In this document: positions 39,601 through 53,400 of the stretch, in pieces
Numbering within the stretch: the first letter of the stretch is position 1
Layout: every line of letters begins with the position of its first letter
Assembly: GCF_028858725.1 (NCBI RefSeq)
Contig: NC_084763.1
Location: forward strand, 7,936,001 to 8,000,000
DNA from: Colius striatus
Taxonomy: Eukaryota; Chordata; Aves; Coliiformes; Coliidae
Reading direction: 5' to 3'
DNA: 64,000 nucleotides
The notes under the pieces: model-generated
The model's input: the letters and a program-made list of their open reading frames with translations, nothing else
Told to the model about the DNA's origin: nothing
Databases searched by the model: none
Translations under genes and position numbers: made by a program

Positions 39601-41409
39601 CTCACATCCAAGTTTTAAAGAGAATCACTGCTCTTTGTGTCCTGGAAACAGCAAGCACAGAAAACCTAAGATTACACAGGATCTGAGTTTAACTGCATAT
39701 AAAAAGGTGAATGGTTAAGCTGTTGTTTTATAAAAAGCACTATTTACTAGCCAAAATTAATAATGAAATGTGCATGAATACAAAAAATCCCCAATTTTAA
39801 AGCTAAATATTTTAATATAATTTCCTCTTTTTTTCTTTTACTGGACAAGCCCTAAGTGTACTGCCTCTATTTGTTTTAGGTGCCTGAAACTCCATTGGCT
39901 GCTTGAGGGGAAGCAGAGAGTCCTGAAAATAGGCCTTGGCAAAGAAAAAGAAGAGGAAATGATTTTTAATTAGTTTGGTTGTTTTCACAAAAAGTAACAT
40001 ATTTGCAGCCTCTGCCCACCTCTAATATTATTTTTCTAATAATTTCATTCCTTAAACTGTAACTTCAAGAAAGCCTTCAAACAGATTTGGAGAGGTTACT
40101 TGGACAAGTTACCCTATTTGCCTGACAAGTATTACTTCTCTTCCTTTCCTATCCTATTCCATCTTACCCCATCCTATACCTCACACCCTTTGTACACTAC
40201 GCCCTTAATGGGACTCTCTCATGGTCCTTAATGCTCCCTTTGTGCCTGAAAGTGGATAAAATCCAGCCTATAAAGACATACACATGTTTTTTACTCCTAT
40301 GCTTTATAAAGAATTTCTTAACACTGGACCATATCCCGTGCAAATAATTCTATTGACTTTGCTGGAAGTAATCAGTCAGACAGGTGGGATCCACGCTGCA
40401 TTCAGTTCTCCTGAGCTAAGGAAAGTATTTTTCTGAATAAAAGCCCAACTGAATTCAATGCAAGGGCAGAGTGTCACATCCACACAATCAGGAGGAGAAG
40501 CACTTGCATGGAGGACATACTGTGAGGAGTGGGTGTGCATCCAAATACTGCCCTGCTTCTGAGATTCCTCTTGAAATACAGGAAGACAGTTAGAGGTGTC
40601 TCCCAGGAGAAAGCCCAAATAACATGAGTGACGTATTCTTGGACCTTCATTAATGACTGAAACCAATAAACTTATCTAATGACTTGTCTTTTGATTGGAT
40701 TCTCGTTCTGCACATTATTGATGCAATGCAAAACAGTGATTTTTTAAAATATGTGTCTGAAAAAAAGCTCATTAGACTCCAAACCATGCTACCAGCTCTG
40801 TTTCAGGTACCCAGTCTGCACTGAATCCTGCTGAAAAGTGCCCTGTGCTGATGTTTCTCCCAGTTGTCAACCCAGAAGCAGTCTAGGCTGCCTGTCACCT
40901 AACACATCTACCTGACTCCCAGGGTTTACTTCTGTGCTTCTGGCTGCTTGTGAGCATCAAACCTAGAAGCAAGGAGCTCTTGCTGTCCAGCTCTTGCCTT
41001 CAATGGTGACTGAGAAGAGCAGAGACACTGGCAGTGGCATGCCATGACATGTGTGATGTATCAAAGCACATCAGACAAGGTCATTTGCTAGAGAGAAGCA
41101 AAATAATGGTCTGAGGCCCAGACTGGGTAAAAGAAATTCCTCATGTGCTAAACCTGGCTCTGCATCATTTTGTTCTGTGGCTTTGGATTGGTAACTTACA
41201 GTATCAGAGCCTTAAAATGCCATTCCTATTTAGTTTTTGATTGCTGTAACACTGAGGACATGCTAATTAGGCATCAAGAACCAGTTGTGAGAAGCCTTGG
41301 TAATAACAAAGAACAAAACACAGTTCCTACTCCAAAAAACCCCCAAAGGAACAATGGTTCTTATAAAACAGACTTTCCTCTCCTGCAAAGACATATGGGG
41401 GTTCAATGA

Positions 41410-41578
41410 ACAGGGAGATGGTGGAATCCCCATCCCTGGAGATATTTAAAAGGTGTATAGATGAGGTGTTGAGGGACATGGATTAGTTTAGTGATGGGCT
41501 TGGCAGTGTGAGGTCAGTGGTTGGACTCAATGACCTTAAAGGTCTTTTCCAACCAAAATGATTCTGTGCTTCTATGAT
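41410..41578 (+). mobile_element. 5'-truncated CR1 fragment, 'ttttccaacc' tail type
   Basis: Carries 'gagatggtggaatcccc', 'catccctggagatattta', 'ttagtgatgggcttggcagt' and 'ggttggactcaatgacctta', ending 'aatgattctgtgcttctatga'. This 3' end belongs to the same CR1 family as the minus-strand copy at 57.7 kb and differs from the other copies here. Confidence 0.9.
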
Positions 41579-41939
41579 CCGTTGATTCCGTTTTCCCAGC
41601 TGCAGCTATTATATCGTTAAAACTCCCACTGGAGTTAGCCAAGACTTATATTACCTAATAAGTATAATAAAGCAAGTGAAAAAATGGAAGCAAAATTTAA
41701 TGTATGATTTGTATCAGAGATTTGTCTTACTCAGCAGGGAAGAGTATTTGCTATTTGAGATACCAAGTTGAAGTCACTGCAATTAACCCAAAGTTAACTT
41801 TGCTTTCTCTTTTGAGATGTTGAAGCATCTATCTGCCTTTCTGGTGTTACTTAATTCTTTGTCAGCTCTGTTTGTAAAAAGGTATTTTTAAATACTATGG
41901 AAGAAGTTAGAAACTCTTCTAGCTGGAATAAATTTCACT

Positions 41940-42745
41940 GAGAGAGTTGGGCGGAGAGGAACCTCGTGAGCTTCAACAAGGGCAAGTGCAGAGTCCTGCA
42001 TCTGGAGAATAACAATCCCATGCACCAGGGCAGGCTGTGCATTGATCTGCTGGAGAGCAGCTCTGCAGAGAGACACCTGGGAGTGCTGGTTGATAGTAAA
42101 TTGAACATGAGCCAGCAATGTTCCTTCATGGCCAAGAAGGCCAATGGCAGCCTGGGATGCATCAAGAAGAGTATGGGTGGTAGGTCGAGGGAGATTCTGC
42201 TCCCCATCTACTCTGCCCTGGTGAGGCCTCATCTGGAGTCCTGTGTCCAGTTCTGGGCTCCTCAGCTCAAGAGGGACAGGGAAGTGCTGGAGAGAGTCCA
42301 GTGCAGGGCCACCAAGATGATCAGGGGACTGGAGCATCTTCCTTATGAGGAAAGGCTGCGGGAACTGGGGCTGTTTAGTCTGGAGAAGAGGAGAATATGG
42401 AGGGACCTCATTAATATTTACAAATATCTAAATGGTGGGTGTCAGGAGGTTGGGGCAGCACTTTTTTTCAATGGTATCTAGCAACAGGACAAGGGGTGAT
42501 GGGATGAAGCTGGAACACAAAAAATTCCATTTAAACATAAGAAAAAACTATTTCACTGTGAGGTGAGGGAGCCCTGGCACAGGCTGCCCAGGGAGGGTGT
42601 GGAGGCTCCTTCCTTGGAGTTCTTCAAGACCCGCTTGGACACGTTCCTATGCGACCTGATCTAGATTGATCTGCTTGAGCAGGGGGGTTGGACTGGATGA
42701 TCTCTAAAGGTCCCTTCCAATCCCTACCATTCTATGATTCTATGA
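41940..42745 (+). mobile_element. Long 5'-truncated CR1 LINE copy with a 171-codon reverse-transcriptase remnant
   Basis: About 800 bases of the CR1 ORF2 3' part and 3' UTR. The frame at 41966-42481 stays open for 171 codons with [36 protein letters not shown] and [16 protein letters not shown], the same block as in the inverted copy at 30.2-30.7 kb (roughly five of six residues shared by eye). Both copies share the unusual end [17 protein letters not shown], so they belong to one subfamily. A frame change follows, and the tail ends 'accattctatgattctatga'. It is antisense to EPDR1 within intron 1. The catalytic part of the enzyme is absent. Confidence 0.95.
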
Positions 42746-43726
42746 AAGTATCCCAAACAGTCTATTCTAGTGTATGGACAGGTATCTCCAAACATGTAAT
42801 TCTTATCTTGCACGCCCTTGACAACATACCAACCAGAACAATACCATTATTTTTTACACATTTCTTATTGAAGAAATATGTACTGGGTGAATGGGAACCT
42901 TTACTAGAAAGATGACTACAAAACCTCATCTTCTCAGCTCTTCAGATGAAGAACATTTTCAAGGGAGCAAAGCTGCCAAGCAGACATGCAGACAGTTGAT
43001 AAACACTCATCAGGTCAAGAGCATTAATCTGCTTTTGGAAAGCTCTGGCAAGCTCATTTCAAAACTGAGAAGGATTCGTTTTTCAGTATGTTTCTGGGAA
43101 CTCTTTTCCTCTTTCCCATGAAGTTTTCGGTAATTTCAGACTTCTGTTTTTCTTCTGGTGTATCAGACCTCAACAACAACAGTAATTTACCATATTCGAT
43201 CTCACATGTTTGGCAGTGGTGCTGGACTATGGTATATTGTACAAATACAGTATTGTGCAAATACATGTGACAGTAAATGTAACCTGATATTGTGTAAAAG
43301 CAGCATTTTGCAGTCTGACTTAAATCACTCACAGACTGTGAAGCCCTTCTTTTGTTTTCAAGGCAACCAAGCTCCCTGTATCAGGTACTTAATTAGCAAG
43401 GAATATATGAGGAACTTTTGACTACCAGTTTCCAAAGCAGACAGAATTAGGCAGTTTACATCCTGTTAATTACAAAGTTTGTGTAGAAAGAAAACCTTAA
43501 ATATAGGAATCAAGAGCTGGAAAGTCAAAGCTACACCAGCTAAAGGCTGATTTATTTTTGTGAGTTATTAAACTCAATTTCAAAAATATGCAATGTCCTA
43601 TTCTTTTAATTGCTTTTGCATAGATTAGATTAGCTACTTTAACAAATACTAAGGGAAATTAAGCTCTTCAGCAAGAACACTGCTTCCCTAGCTGTGCTTT
43701 TTTAGCTATTTGACACTCAATAATAA

Positions 43727-43878
43727 TCACAGAATCGCAGAATCTTAAGGGCTGGAAGAGACCTTGAAAGACTGTCCAGTCCAATCCTCCTGCCAGAGCA
43801 GGGCCATCTAGAGCAGGTCACACAGGAACTCATCCAGGTGAGTTTTGAATGTCTCCAGAGAAGGAGACTCCACAATCA
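43727..43878 (-). mobile_element. Short CR1 fragment
   Basis: Reverse-complement CR1 3' end: 'tcacagaatcgcagaatctt', 'agggctggaagagacctt', 'gccagagcagggccatctag', 'tgaatgtctccagagaagga'. It is of the 'aagattctgtg' tail type, sense relative to EPDR1. Confidence 0.92.
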
Positions 43879-46800
43879 GTTTGATCCATCAAGTTGCACC
43901 CCTGGCAACAACGTGTTTGAACTGGAGTTGAAATTCAAGAAAACAATGAAGTACTGCGTTTAAGGGCATTGTGTTTTGCAAGTGGATAAAAGATGCACTG
44001 TCCTTAATAGAGAGCATCTGTGTGTTTCCATAAATAATGTTATATTCATGAATTGGAGCCCTTGGTAGACAACAGCTTGGCTCAAAAGGAAAGAAATGGA
44101 AGATGTGGCCAGAATACCGTAACGCTTTCCAATGAATCAATGGAATCACCTCCTAGGGAATATGTTATTTACTAGTAGAACCACATCATATCAAAAAATA
44201 CTTGAGGTTAGACATTATTTTCCTTTTCTGGGTTTGTAAAATGTCTAGTACGGTGAGGCCTTGCTGCTCTGAGTAGGTTAATAATAATAAATGTTACTGG
44301 AAAATCACAGCAGGGCTTAGAGGACATCAACAAGAATGAGGAAAGCAAAGCCTCACCTCTCAATATATACTAAACACCTTAGGAATGACAGATTCATAGG
44401 AGAAAAATTACAGAGGTCGTTTCTCAATAAATTATCATTTATTCATTATCTTTCTCATCCTCTTTGTGCTCTATAGCAAATGGAAGTAAACAACTGAAAG
44501 ACTGGATGCTCAAAACAGAGATGTGGAAATGCTCTTCTGAGTGGGCAATATATTAAGGCACCCTATGAGCTTGGAAAAATGTACCTCATCTCTGCTTGCT
44601 TTTGAAGTCAACTCTAATTACACCATCACATTATTTTCAGTGCTGAATGAGTTAAAGACAAATACCACCTAAAACCAGGACTGTGCATCCAATAACACAG
44701 GCTCAGCATTCAAAGGGAATAATTAAAAGGGTGAACTATCTGTTAGAATTGCTCTTCACAAAACTGGAGGGGTTTTTTTGGTTGTCTGTTGAGTTTTTGT
44801 GCTTTTTTTTTTAATTCCAACTCTTCAGTAGCAACTGAACTGAATTACAACTGAACTGAATTAACAGCTTTTCAGGGGGTACTTTCAGCAGTCACCACAC
44901 GTATACTGCTTGTAGGAACCCGACACAAGCGACATCCACGACGCATCACAAGAAACTGACAGAACTCAGAATGTTCTTAAATATCAGCTGGGCTGCAAAG
45001 ACATAAATAATTAATAGGTGAATATGAACTTCTAAACCTTTTCTCTTCAAATTCTTGAGTACTTGCTTTAGGGTACACATTGGTGTGCTGATACAGAGCC
45101 ATTTCACAGATCATCTGGTAGTCCATTTGCAGAAACAACAGTTGCTGAAGAAACAGCAATCAGCTGAAGCAAGCATGCCTAAGAATACATTTCTATTTTA
45201 AAGAATGTTTATAGCCATTTTAATTGTATTAAAAACCTGATGCATTTATTTTTCATTCAAGGACAGTTCTAAGAAGCAGTAGCAAGGAGGGCAAGACCTG
45301 TAAATAATATTGGTATAAATATACTGCACTGGCACAGCTGAAAGTTTTCCATTACTCAGGAAAAGGTCACTAGACCTATTGAACATGTTTAGACTACCCA
45401 TGCTGCTTAAAACATGACAGAAATAGCTTTACCATTTAGCATGTGACACAAATACAAACTGAAGTCTCCAGCAAACAGGTATGCCTACCTAATTTTGGGG
45501 TGTTTTCCTGACACAGAGCCCAGTGTCATTGATAACACTTGCCAGGGGGACACAGTTTTCTTTGAGCTTTTCACAATCAGCATGAATCCTGAACTTTTGT
45601 ACATGCCAAAATTATTTTCCTTTACCATTCCTATAACCATAACAAACATGAGAATAAATCTTGTTTTTAAGTACAAATAACTCTATAATTACTTAAAATT
45701 TACACAGTGTCCCCTATTTGCATATTGTGGGTTTTTTTTCCTCTTTGTAATTGCATTATTTTATACATTTAATGGGCAAGACTTTAAAAACTGACCAGTG
45801 ATTTTGAACAGCTTCCCATTTTGGATGGTCAACATGAAGATACTCCAAAAGGGGAGATTTTCAGAGGGACAGGAATCAGTATTTTCTAAAAATTCAGTGT
45901 AACCACGGCAAAATTGAAGTGGCCAACAGTACTAGACACTTTTTTTCCAATTCAAAGACTGCATAAGAAACCCTTGAATTCTGTCCCCAGAGAATTGCAT
46001 CCCTTCTCCAAGAAGTACATCAGCACAAATCACTTTTCTGCCCACTAGATTTCCCCCTCCCATCCCTCATATTTCCCCTGGCTGTCAAGAGACAATTGTT
46101 CCTTCCACCTCCTAACAACAGATCCCCATGTAACTGCCACTGTTTACAATTTCCATCTACCAGCTATGTAATTAGAGATAAATCTGGCTGTATAACTCCT
46201 TCTCCAAAATTATATATTCACCTGACCCAAAAACTCTGTGAAATCAGGCAGAAAATTTAGCTGATTTTTACAGATGTCTGATCAGGTGTTTATTAGCTGG
46301 TCCATTTAGAAGGAAAAGAAAAGAATCAGAAAAATGTTTCAAAACTAAGACAGTTAACTTATAATGGGCTTTGTTTTTAGGCAAAGTAATTAATATCTTC
46401 ACATTTTTTACTCCAAATGCTTAAAATATTTTAAACATCTTTTTGTCACGAAAAAAACCCCTTTTTGAGGCCTTTCATATAATCCTTTGCTACAGTTAAC
46501 TTGACAAAAATCTTACAGCTCTGAGAGTATGGAAACTCAGAAAAATAATGTTCCTTATAAGAAATCCTTGCAGCACTTTCATTTATACATTTGTTTTCTG
46601 GTCTGCTGGTTATCTTGGGGTACTTGCTCTCCCAGATTCCCTGCATTACAGTAACCCTGTAGTTGGACTCCCTGAGGGAAAAGGAAAGCAATTCCTGAGG
46701 AGGGAAGCTGGTAGGGAGCAAATACCGTAGAGAAAACAGTCCAGCTGCTCATTAGGACATGAGAAATCCTCCCTCTTTTTGCTACAGTTTAAGTGACATT

Positions 46801-47006
46801 TTAAAAACCACAAAAAAGATCTATGGATTTTTACAGCCTGAAACTGTGTTCAAATATTTTAGGGAGGACGAATTAGGAAGAACAGACTGATTATTAATGA
46901 GGGCAGCAATTGGAAACAGCAGATAATTCATTAGACCAACACAGAGAAGAACACTGGATATTTAAAGAACACTTCCACAGTTAAAAAATATAATACAAAG
47001 GACATT

Positions 47007-47281
47007 GAATCACAGAATCACAGAATGTTAAGGGTTGGAAGTGACCTTAAAAGATCATCCAGTGCAACCCCCCTGCCAGAGCAGGACCACCTAGAGTAGG
47101 GCACACAGGAACTCATCCAGGTGGGTTTGAATGTCTCCAGAGAAGGAGGCTCCACAGCCCATCTGGGCAGCCCCTTCCAGTGCTCCCTCACCTCAACAGT
47201 GAAGAAATTCTTCCATGCATTCCTTTGGAAGCTCTTATGTTCCAGCTTATACCCATTGCCCTTTGTCCTATCACTGGGAAT
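47007..47281 (-). mobile_element. 5'-truncated CR1 LINE copy
   Basis: About 275 bases of CR1 3' end on the minus strand: 'gaatcacagaatcacagaat', 'agggttggaagtgacctt', 'catctgggcagccccttcc' and 'ttatgttccagcttataccc'. A degraded ORF2 C-terminus ([18 protein letters not shown]) is still readable near the right end, which stops at 'cctatcactgggaatcac'. Confidence 0.93.
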
Positions 47282-50213
47282 CACGTTGAATGATATTTAC
47301 TATTGCTACAGTATACAATCAGCTCAGTTACAATACGTATCTTGCAGAGATATAATTGATGCTTTGTAAGTGGATTTTTGCACTACTTCAAAGGAAGGAA
47401 ATCCAGAGAACCAAACTGTGTTTCAGGCATGTGTAAGACTTCCAAACTTGATCCCACTTGACCCACCATGGATCCTTTTATGGGCTCCAACTAAGCGCTT
47501 GTGGTACCCACATCTTGTGGTGTCCCAACTGGCACCTCATGCCTCTGTGCCTGGCTGTACATCACTTTGACCTGGCTTGACTATATTAGCACAATCAATG
47601 TGACAGACTGAGTACCCTGAATTATACCCAATTCTGCCTCAGTCTCTGATGGCTAATTGTTCTCTACCTCATAAGACTAGATTACTTACATTAAAGATTC
47701 AGAAACTCGAATTAACCTGCCTAAAGCCATATGACTATTGTGAAATCATCTGCTCTTACAGGTAATGTAACTAACTGAAAACTAAGATAAATATGTCAAT
47801 AAACAAAGAATACATATGAACATATTGAGAATCAATACCTACATGAATACATTTGGTTTTACAGACAGGCAGCCCAGAAGGCAGGTCAAAAAAATAGCAA
47901 GTGCTTCATTTTCTGCTGTGTTGAGGCCATTAGATGGTCCCTTACATTTTCACTCATCAATAACAAGGAGATAAACAACATGCAATGGGTGTCTCCACTC
48001 TCAGACCCCTATCTCCTTCTTTTTCTCCTTTACAAAAATGTACAGGAGATGCCAAACCATCACATTTTATCATGCTCATTATCTAAATGTGTCCCTTTCA
48101 GTCTTTTCTGGGACAGGCAGGGTAACAAACCAGCCTTGATTCTACAAATCCACGTATGTTCCTATGAACGAGTATTTAAAGTGATCTGAGGAAGTGTCCT
48201 CCCAGATGCCACCACAGACAAGAAAAAACAAATGTATTTATTGTACAGAAGATGTATGCCAACAGATCTGGATCTAATTAAATAATGATACACTAATTTG
48301 GGAACTAATTGTATAAGAATTCCTCATCCTGTATGGAGCTTTGCTTTCCAAACTATAAACATCCTCTGAGAATTACCATAACTGCATAGCATGAGTAAAC
48401 TTTCCAGTGCTGGCTGCCTAAAAGTATGGCAGATTCATAAGTTTCCCGGCAAGAAAAGTATCTCAATATGATAAAACCACAGTTGCAAATGGTATTAGGA
48501 GAAACTGAAAGAATGAAAAATGAGATCTTTGCTGCATTCACTCAGTGCTCCATGTGAGAGTTGAAAAACCTTCAGCACTGCCATACACTAAACTGCCCTT
48601 AGAAAATTGTGGGGAAAAATCTGGCCATTTACCCTCAGAACATCAGTCTCTGAAGCAACAGGTATTCATATAAAGAGCAGGCTTAAGCAGAAATCCACAG
48701 CTGTTCACTATAGGTGCAGCTAAACACTGTACAGCTCTCACACCATCTTTCCTGTTTAGGAAAATAAATGGCAAATGCCAAGCATATCCACAATTTTAGG
48801 AAACCCTCTTATCTACTGAGCCATCTGATTTTAAGCAGCAACCCCACCATGAATTCTCACAAAGAACTGACACGAGGAGGACAGCAGGCAAGACTTGCTA
48901 TGTGTGAGAATGCCAGAACTGACAGAGAAACAGATGGGCAACACCAGAGACTGAAACCTCAGTGAAACATCTTGTAAGTGGTTGTCTTCACTGCTATTTT
49001 ACACCACACTTATTCTTCTGCAACTGGTCTCATGCTCAGAATATAAGCAGAACAGAACAGTGGATTTTGTTCTTCATCTTGCTGGTAAGTGGTTTGAAGG
49101 GCTTTTTTATCTCACTCCATTAAAGCCTTAAGAAAAATTAAGTTATCTCTTTAAAAAAGATGAATCTATTACAAAACAGCTTGTTCCAAATAGGCAACCT
49201 CTGATATTGGTTACAGATGTCATTAAACTTCTCCTGCTTTACTGCTAACTCCACCAAAGCAGTTGACAGTGTGTTTTAAACCAACACTTCAGAAATATGA
49301 AATAACATTTGGCAATGAAGTAGATTCTGAAGAGCACGTTATTGCACAAGAAGACAACTTACAATGGTCAGTGAAGCCATTTTGGGCATTAATTACTTGT
49401 GCACCATTTGACTGACCAAAAGGTAAATGTGCAGGGTGTTATTACACTGTTATTTTTTAAATGGAGTAAAGAAACAAAGTTCATTACAAGTAATCTTAAT
49501 ATGAGATGTTGCAATACCTGTGTTCATCTTGGTCTTCTGCACTGTTTTGCTATCAGTCACAATAACACATTTCATTATTAATTGTCCTCAGGACAAATAA
49601 TACATGTAGAAAATAAGATATCCAGCAAGTATGCAACATTACCTTCCATTTGAGAAGGACAAATGAGTTTCATGAACTTAAGGATAAGCCATGTCTTGGA
49701 TATTTCATATTAAAAGACATTTTCCACTGCCGTGAAGAGATAATCCCTTTATAATTTAGGGAGGAGCTATAGCAGAACAGTTTCAGCTTTCTAAGATCCA
49801 AAAGAAGGCAGCAACACAGATTTTTACTACTCTTCCAGGATTCTAGAAACCTTATGTGCTTTTAGATCTGTAGCTTTTAGGTGGTTTGTTGGGGATATCT
49901 GGGTTGAATCAGTTACACAGTTCTATATGTATTTCTACTAAGTTTTGAAATGTTCTCTTTTTTATTTATTCACAAAAAATGCAGACAGAGCTCCAGATTT
50001 ACAGTATCCTTATAATATCATCTACCAATGACATCTAACAATCCCAATCTTCTTAATGGAGAAAAAAATCTTACTTTTTTGTGGTTTTTTTTGATCAGAT
50101 AAGAAATAAACAATGTCCCAAGATCACTCAACTTTGTGTTGTTTTATATGTAAAAGAAATAAGCTATACACATGTGGTGTGGCTTCTGTGCATATTACCT
50201 GTGACTTCTTCAC

Positions 50214-50426
50214 AAGAAAAAGCTATTTCACTGTGAGGGTGATGGAGCAGTGGAACAGGCTGCCCAGAGGGGTTGTGAAGTCTCCTTCCTTGGAGATCTT
50301 CAAGACCCACCTGGACATGTTCCTATGCAACCTGATCTAGGTGAACTTGCTTCTGCAGAGGAGTTGGACTAGATGATCTCTAAAGGTCCCTTCCAACCCC
50401 CACCATTCTATGACTCTATGATTCTA
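50214..50426 (+). mobile_element. 5'-truncated CR1 fragment
   Basis: It begins at 'agaaaaagctatttcactgt', continues 'ggaacaggctgcccagaggg' and 'tggacatgttcctatgcaac', and ends 'accattctatgactctatga' plus a few bases. The fragment keeps the last ORF2 residues, ending in the usual FLCNLI before its stop. Antisense to EPDR1. Confidence 0.92.
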
Positions 50427-53400
50427 CTCTTACAATATGGCAGTGCATGCTCATCCATGGGGGTGACTGATTGGAGGCATTTCAACCTATGTATCCAGTC
50501 CCTTCTGCTCCTCCAACATGGACACAGGGGAATCCAAACACCAGACAATTATTAAAGAAACAAGGAGCTATTCAGTGGGGAAAGGCACAAGGCTGGATGG
50601 AACTTCCCTCTGGGCTGGATTTGGCCCACAAAATGTCATCTGGATGATGCCAGGATGAAAGGGTAAACTTCATAAGGTATGAAAGGGATAAAATAGGCTT
50701 TCATGGAATTAATAGCTAAGTAGCTCCTGAGACATATGAAATCTTAGTAGCCAAAGACTCAAAATTTGTAATAACTACAGTGTGAGCACTGTACAAGAAG
50801 AAAGTGCCTGCCAAATTAACAGTCTGATGCCAGAAATTCTGAAAATCATGAAAACTCAGAAACAAAATCTGAAAAAGCAAAAATAGACTCATTGCTGTGT
50901 TATGGGAACAGACCTACTGGCTGGAGGAACGTTGCTAATAAAACCCTCAGAGCAAAAGCAAGAACTGCGAATATCACTCTTACCTGATTCACTTTGTGTG
51001 GTACAAGGGAAGAATCTTTTAACAACCAGCTGGGACATAAATGTGTGCACATAACCTTCAAAAGAATGATTGCTCTTCAGATAAATGTTTGTCAAGGATT
51101 TATGTTTACAATAGATTAAAAAAAGTGTGAGTTCAGATGAAAACAAGTTATTCTTTCTTTCTTATTACTATCTGCCATAAATTAGGTCTTGGACAAGGAC
51201 AGTTATGCTGCTGTTAGTAACCCCTAATTTACTCCTGGATGTGAAAGTATAAAAGGTACCAATTCACTCCTGAAAACAAGGACTGTCTCACATGTTGAGC
51301 CTTCTGTATTCTCACACATGGAAACAAACTCTTGGCAGTAAATCCCGTCCTTGACCTGTGACTCTCAGGTATCAGAGAGTGACCATGATACAGACAAAAA
51401 GCCATCCTCCAGACCCTCAGGAGGAACACACAGTTTCCCTGTGGAACCTAAGATCTCTTGTCAACATACCTGCATCTCCCTCAGGGCCATGAAAGCAAGT
51501 CAGTAAACAAAAACAGCTGAAAGAAACAGGTCTGCTTGGCAGAGATGAGGAGAAGTTCCACTGGCCAGTGGCACCCTCAGGTTATGCAATGCCATGCTGG
51601 GCATAATGCTCCTTATTCTAGAAGAGTCCAAATATTGCACAAAGTGACCCTGTTCCACCCTGACATCATCCCTTCCTCAGGATGCCAGACACTATACCAT
51701 GCCTTAAAAACACCTTGGAGGCAAAAATAACTTTCCCTTTCAGTTAAGTAGAGGGTAAAAACACTTAGAGAATTCTGCAAGTTGCTGAGCATGCAATTCC
51801 TTGCAAATCTACAGGGAAGGTCGAGGTGAAGCTCCACTGAAGATAAAGATGAAGTTGGCCAACATGAGTGTCAGGAGATGGATTGCTGCTGCTGCAGCTA
51901 CACAGATTCATAGCCCAAATGTCACTGGCTGGATGGCCACAAGATCATTTCTCCAGAAAGCAGCCCTAGCATGACAGGCATGGGAAAAGACTCCTTCCTC
52001 CAGTCTTTGCACTGATATGATGTCTAAATCCTGGCTTGAGAAGAAAACGCTGTCCAATTTCCTACTACATTCATCCCTGAATTATCAACAGTCCATTTCT
52101 AAGGCTCCATCAATTTCTAATCTTACACATTTATTTACATACCTCTTATTCCTACTCTTACCTCTACATGACACCTGGCCACTGTGGCAAGCATTCTTCT
52201 TTCCTGAAGCCCCTTTAAATTTAACTTTCCCTCATGACATGTGACAGAGAAATGTAGTTATGGGTTTTTTTGAAATAACTCAGTATTATTTGCTATGCCA
52301 CCGTCCTTTCCTGGACTGAAACATCTAAGTATGTCAAGTTTAGCTATCAGTTCACAGCAAAATGGAGAGGGTGGAAGGATATTTGAGCCTTATCTTTCAA
52401 TTCTGCAGCAGATAATGACCTGATATACAGATAGATCGGTACCATTTCACTGACTTCACTTGTCTAGGAAAATGTCATCCAGTTGGAAACCTGTCCCACA
52501 CAGTTAATAAACAGGCAAGGCCTTTGACACACCAAACAAACCAGGTCTCTAGCTGGAGAAGAAAACTTTCAGAGCAGTGTGGCCTCTGACAGCAAAAAGC
52601 ACAAGAGCATCCTTTGAACTACAAAACAATAAACTTGGACATAAAATGTCTTGAACAAATCAATTGTGATACTAACCCATGAACAGCAGTAGCACAAAAA
52701 TAAAGTACATTACTGAATAAATACACTGCAATTGAAATGCAGGGAAGGTTAAATAAATAGTTTTCTGGTGTTTTAATGAAAACATCTTGTCTTCCTCCCT
52801 GAATACTTTCTCTCCTCTAACCAGCAATCACCTACCAAAATTCATCCTAGGAAGTGCTGTCAGAGGCAAGGTGTGGACCAGACAGAGAGGCACAGGTTTT
52901 ATCACTACATCTTCCCATTCCATTTGGATGACACAACACTGAAAGCTGCCTGCCACAGTTATACCATTGCTGTCATCAATAAGGCTAGAGGTTGAATGAT
53001 GGTTTCAGCTTTGGCAGTGTGGAACAACCTCAGGAACTGAGGCTGAGTTTGAATTGGAAATGGAGAAATGTATTTCTTGTACATACCTCCCACATATGTT
53101 ACAAATGTGCATCAAATATAAAGTCCTGGGATGAGATCCTTGTGCCAAAGGCAAAATTCCCAGTGATTTCACTAAGTTTGCAGCATTGAGTTACAACAGT
53201 AAAGGGAAAAATCTTTCAGTTGCTAACCCAGGTTCTTCAGCTTTTCAGTATTCTCTCAACTAACATATGCAGCTGTCATACTCAAACCCCTTCTCTTTCT
53301 AGCATATGAAGAACAATACAGCTCAACTGCATATGGAAGATAACTGTGGGCTGACTAATTCAGTGTCTCCCCCTGTCTGAGCTCTCTCCAAATTCCAGGA

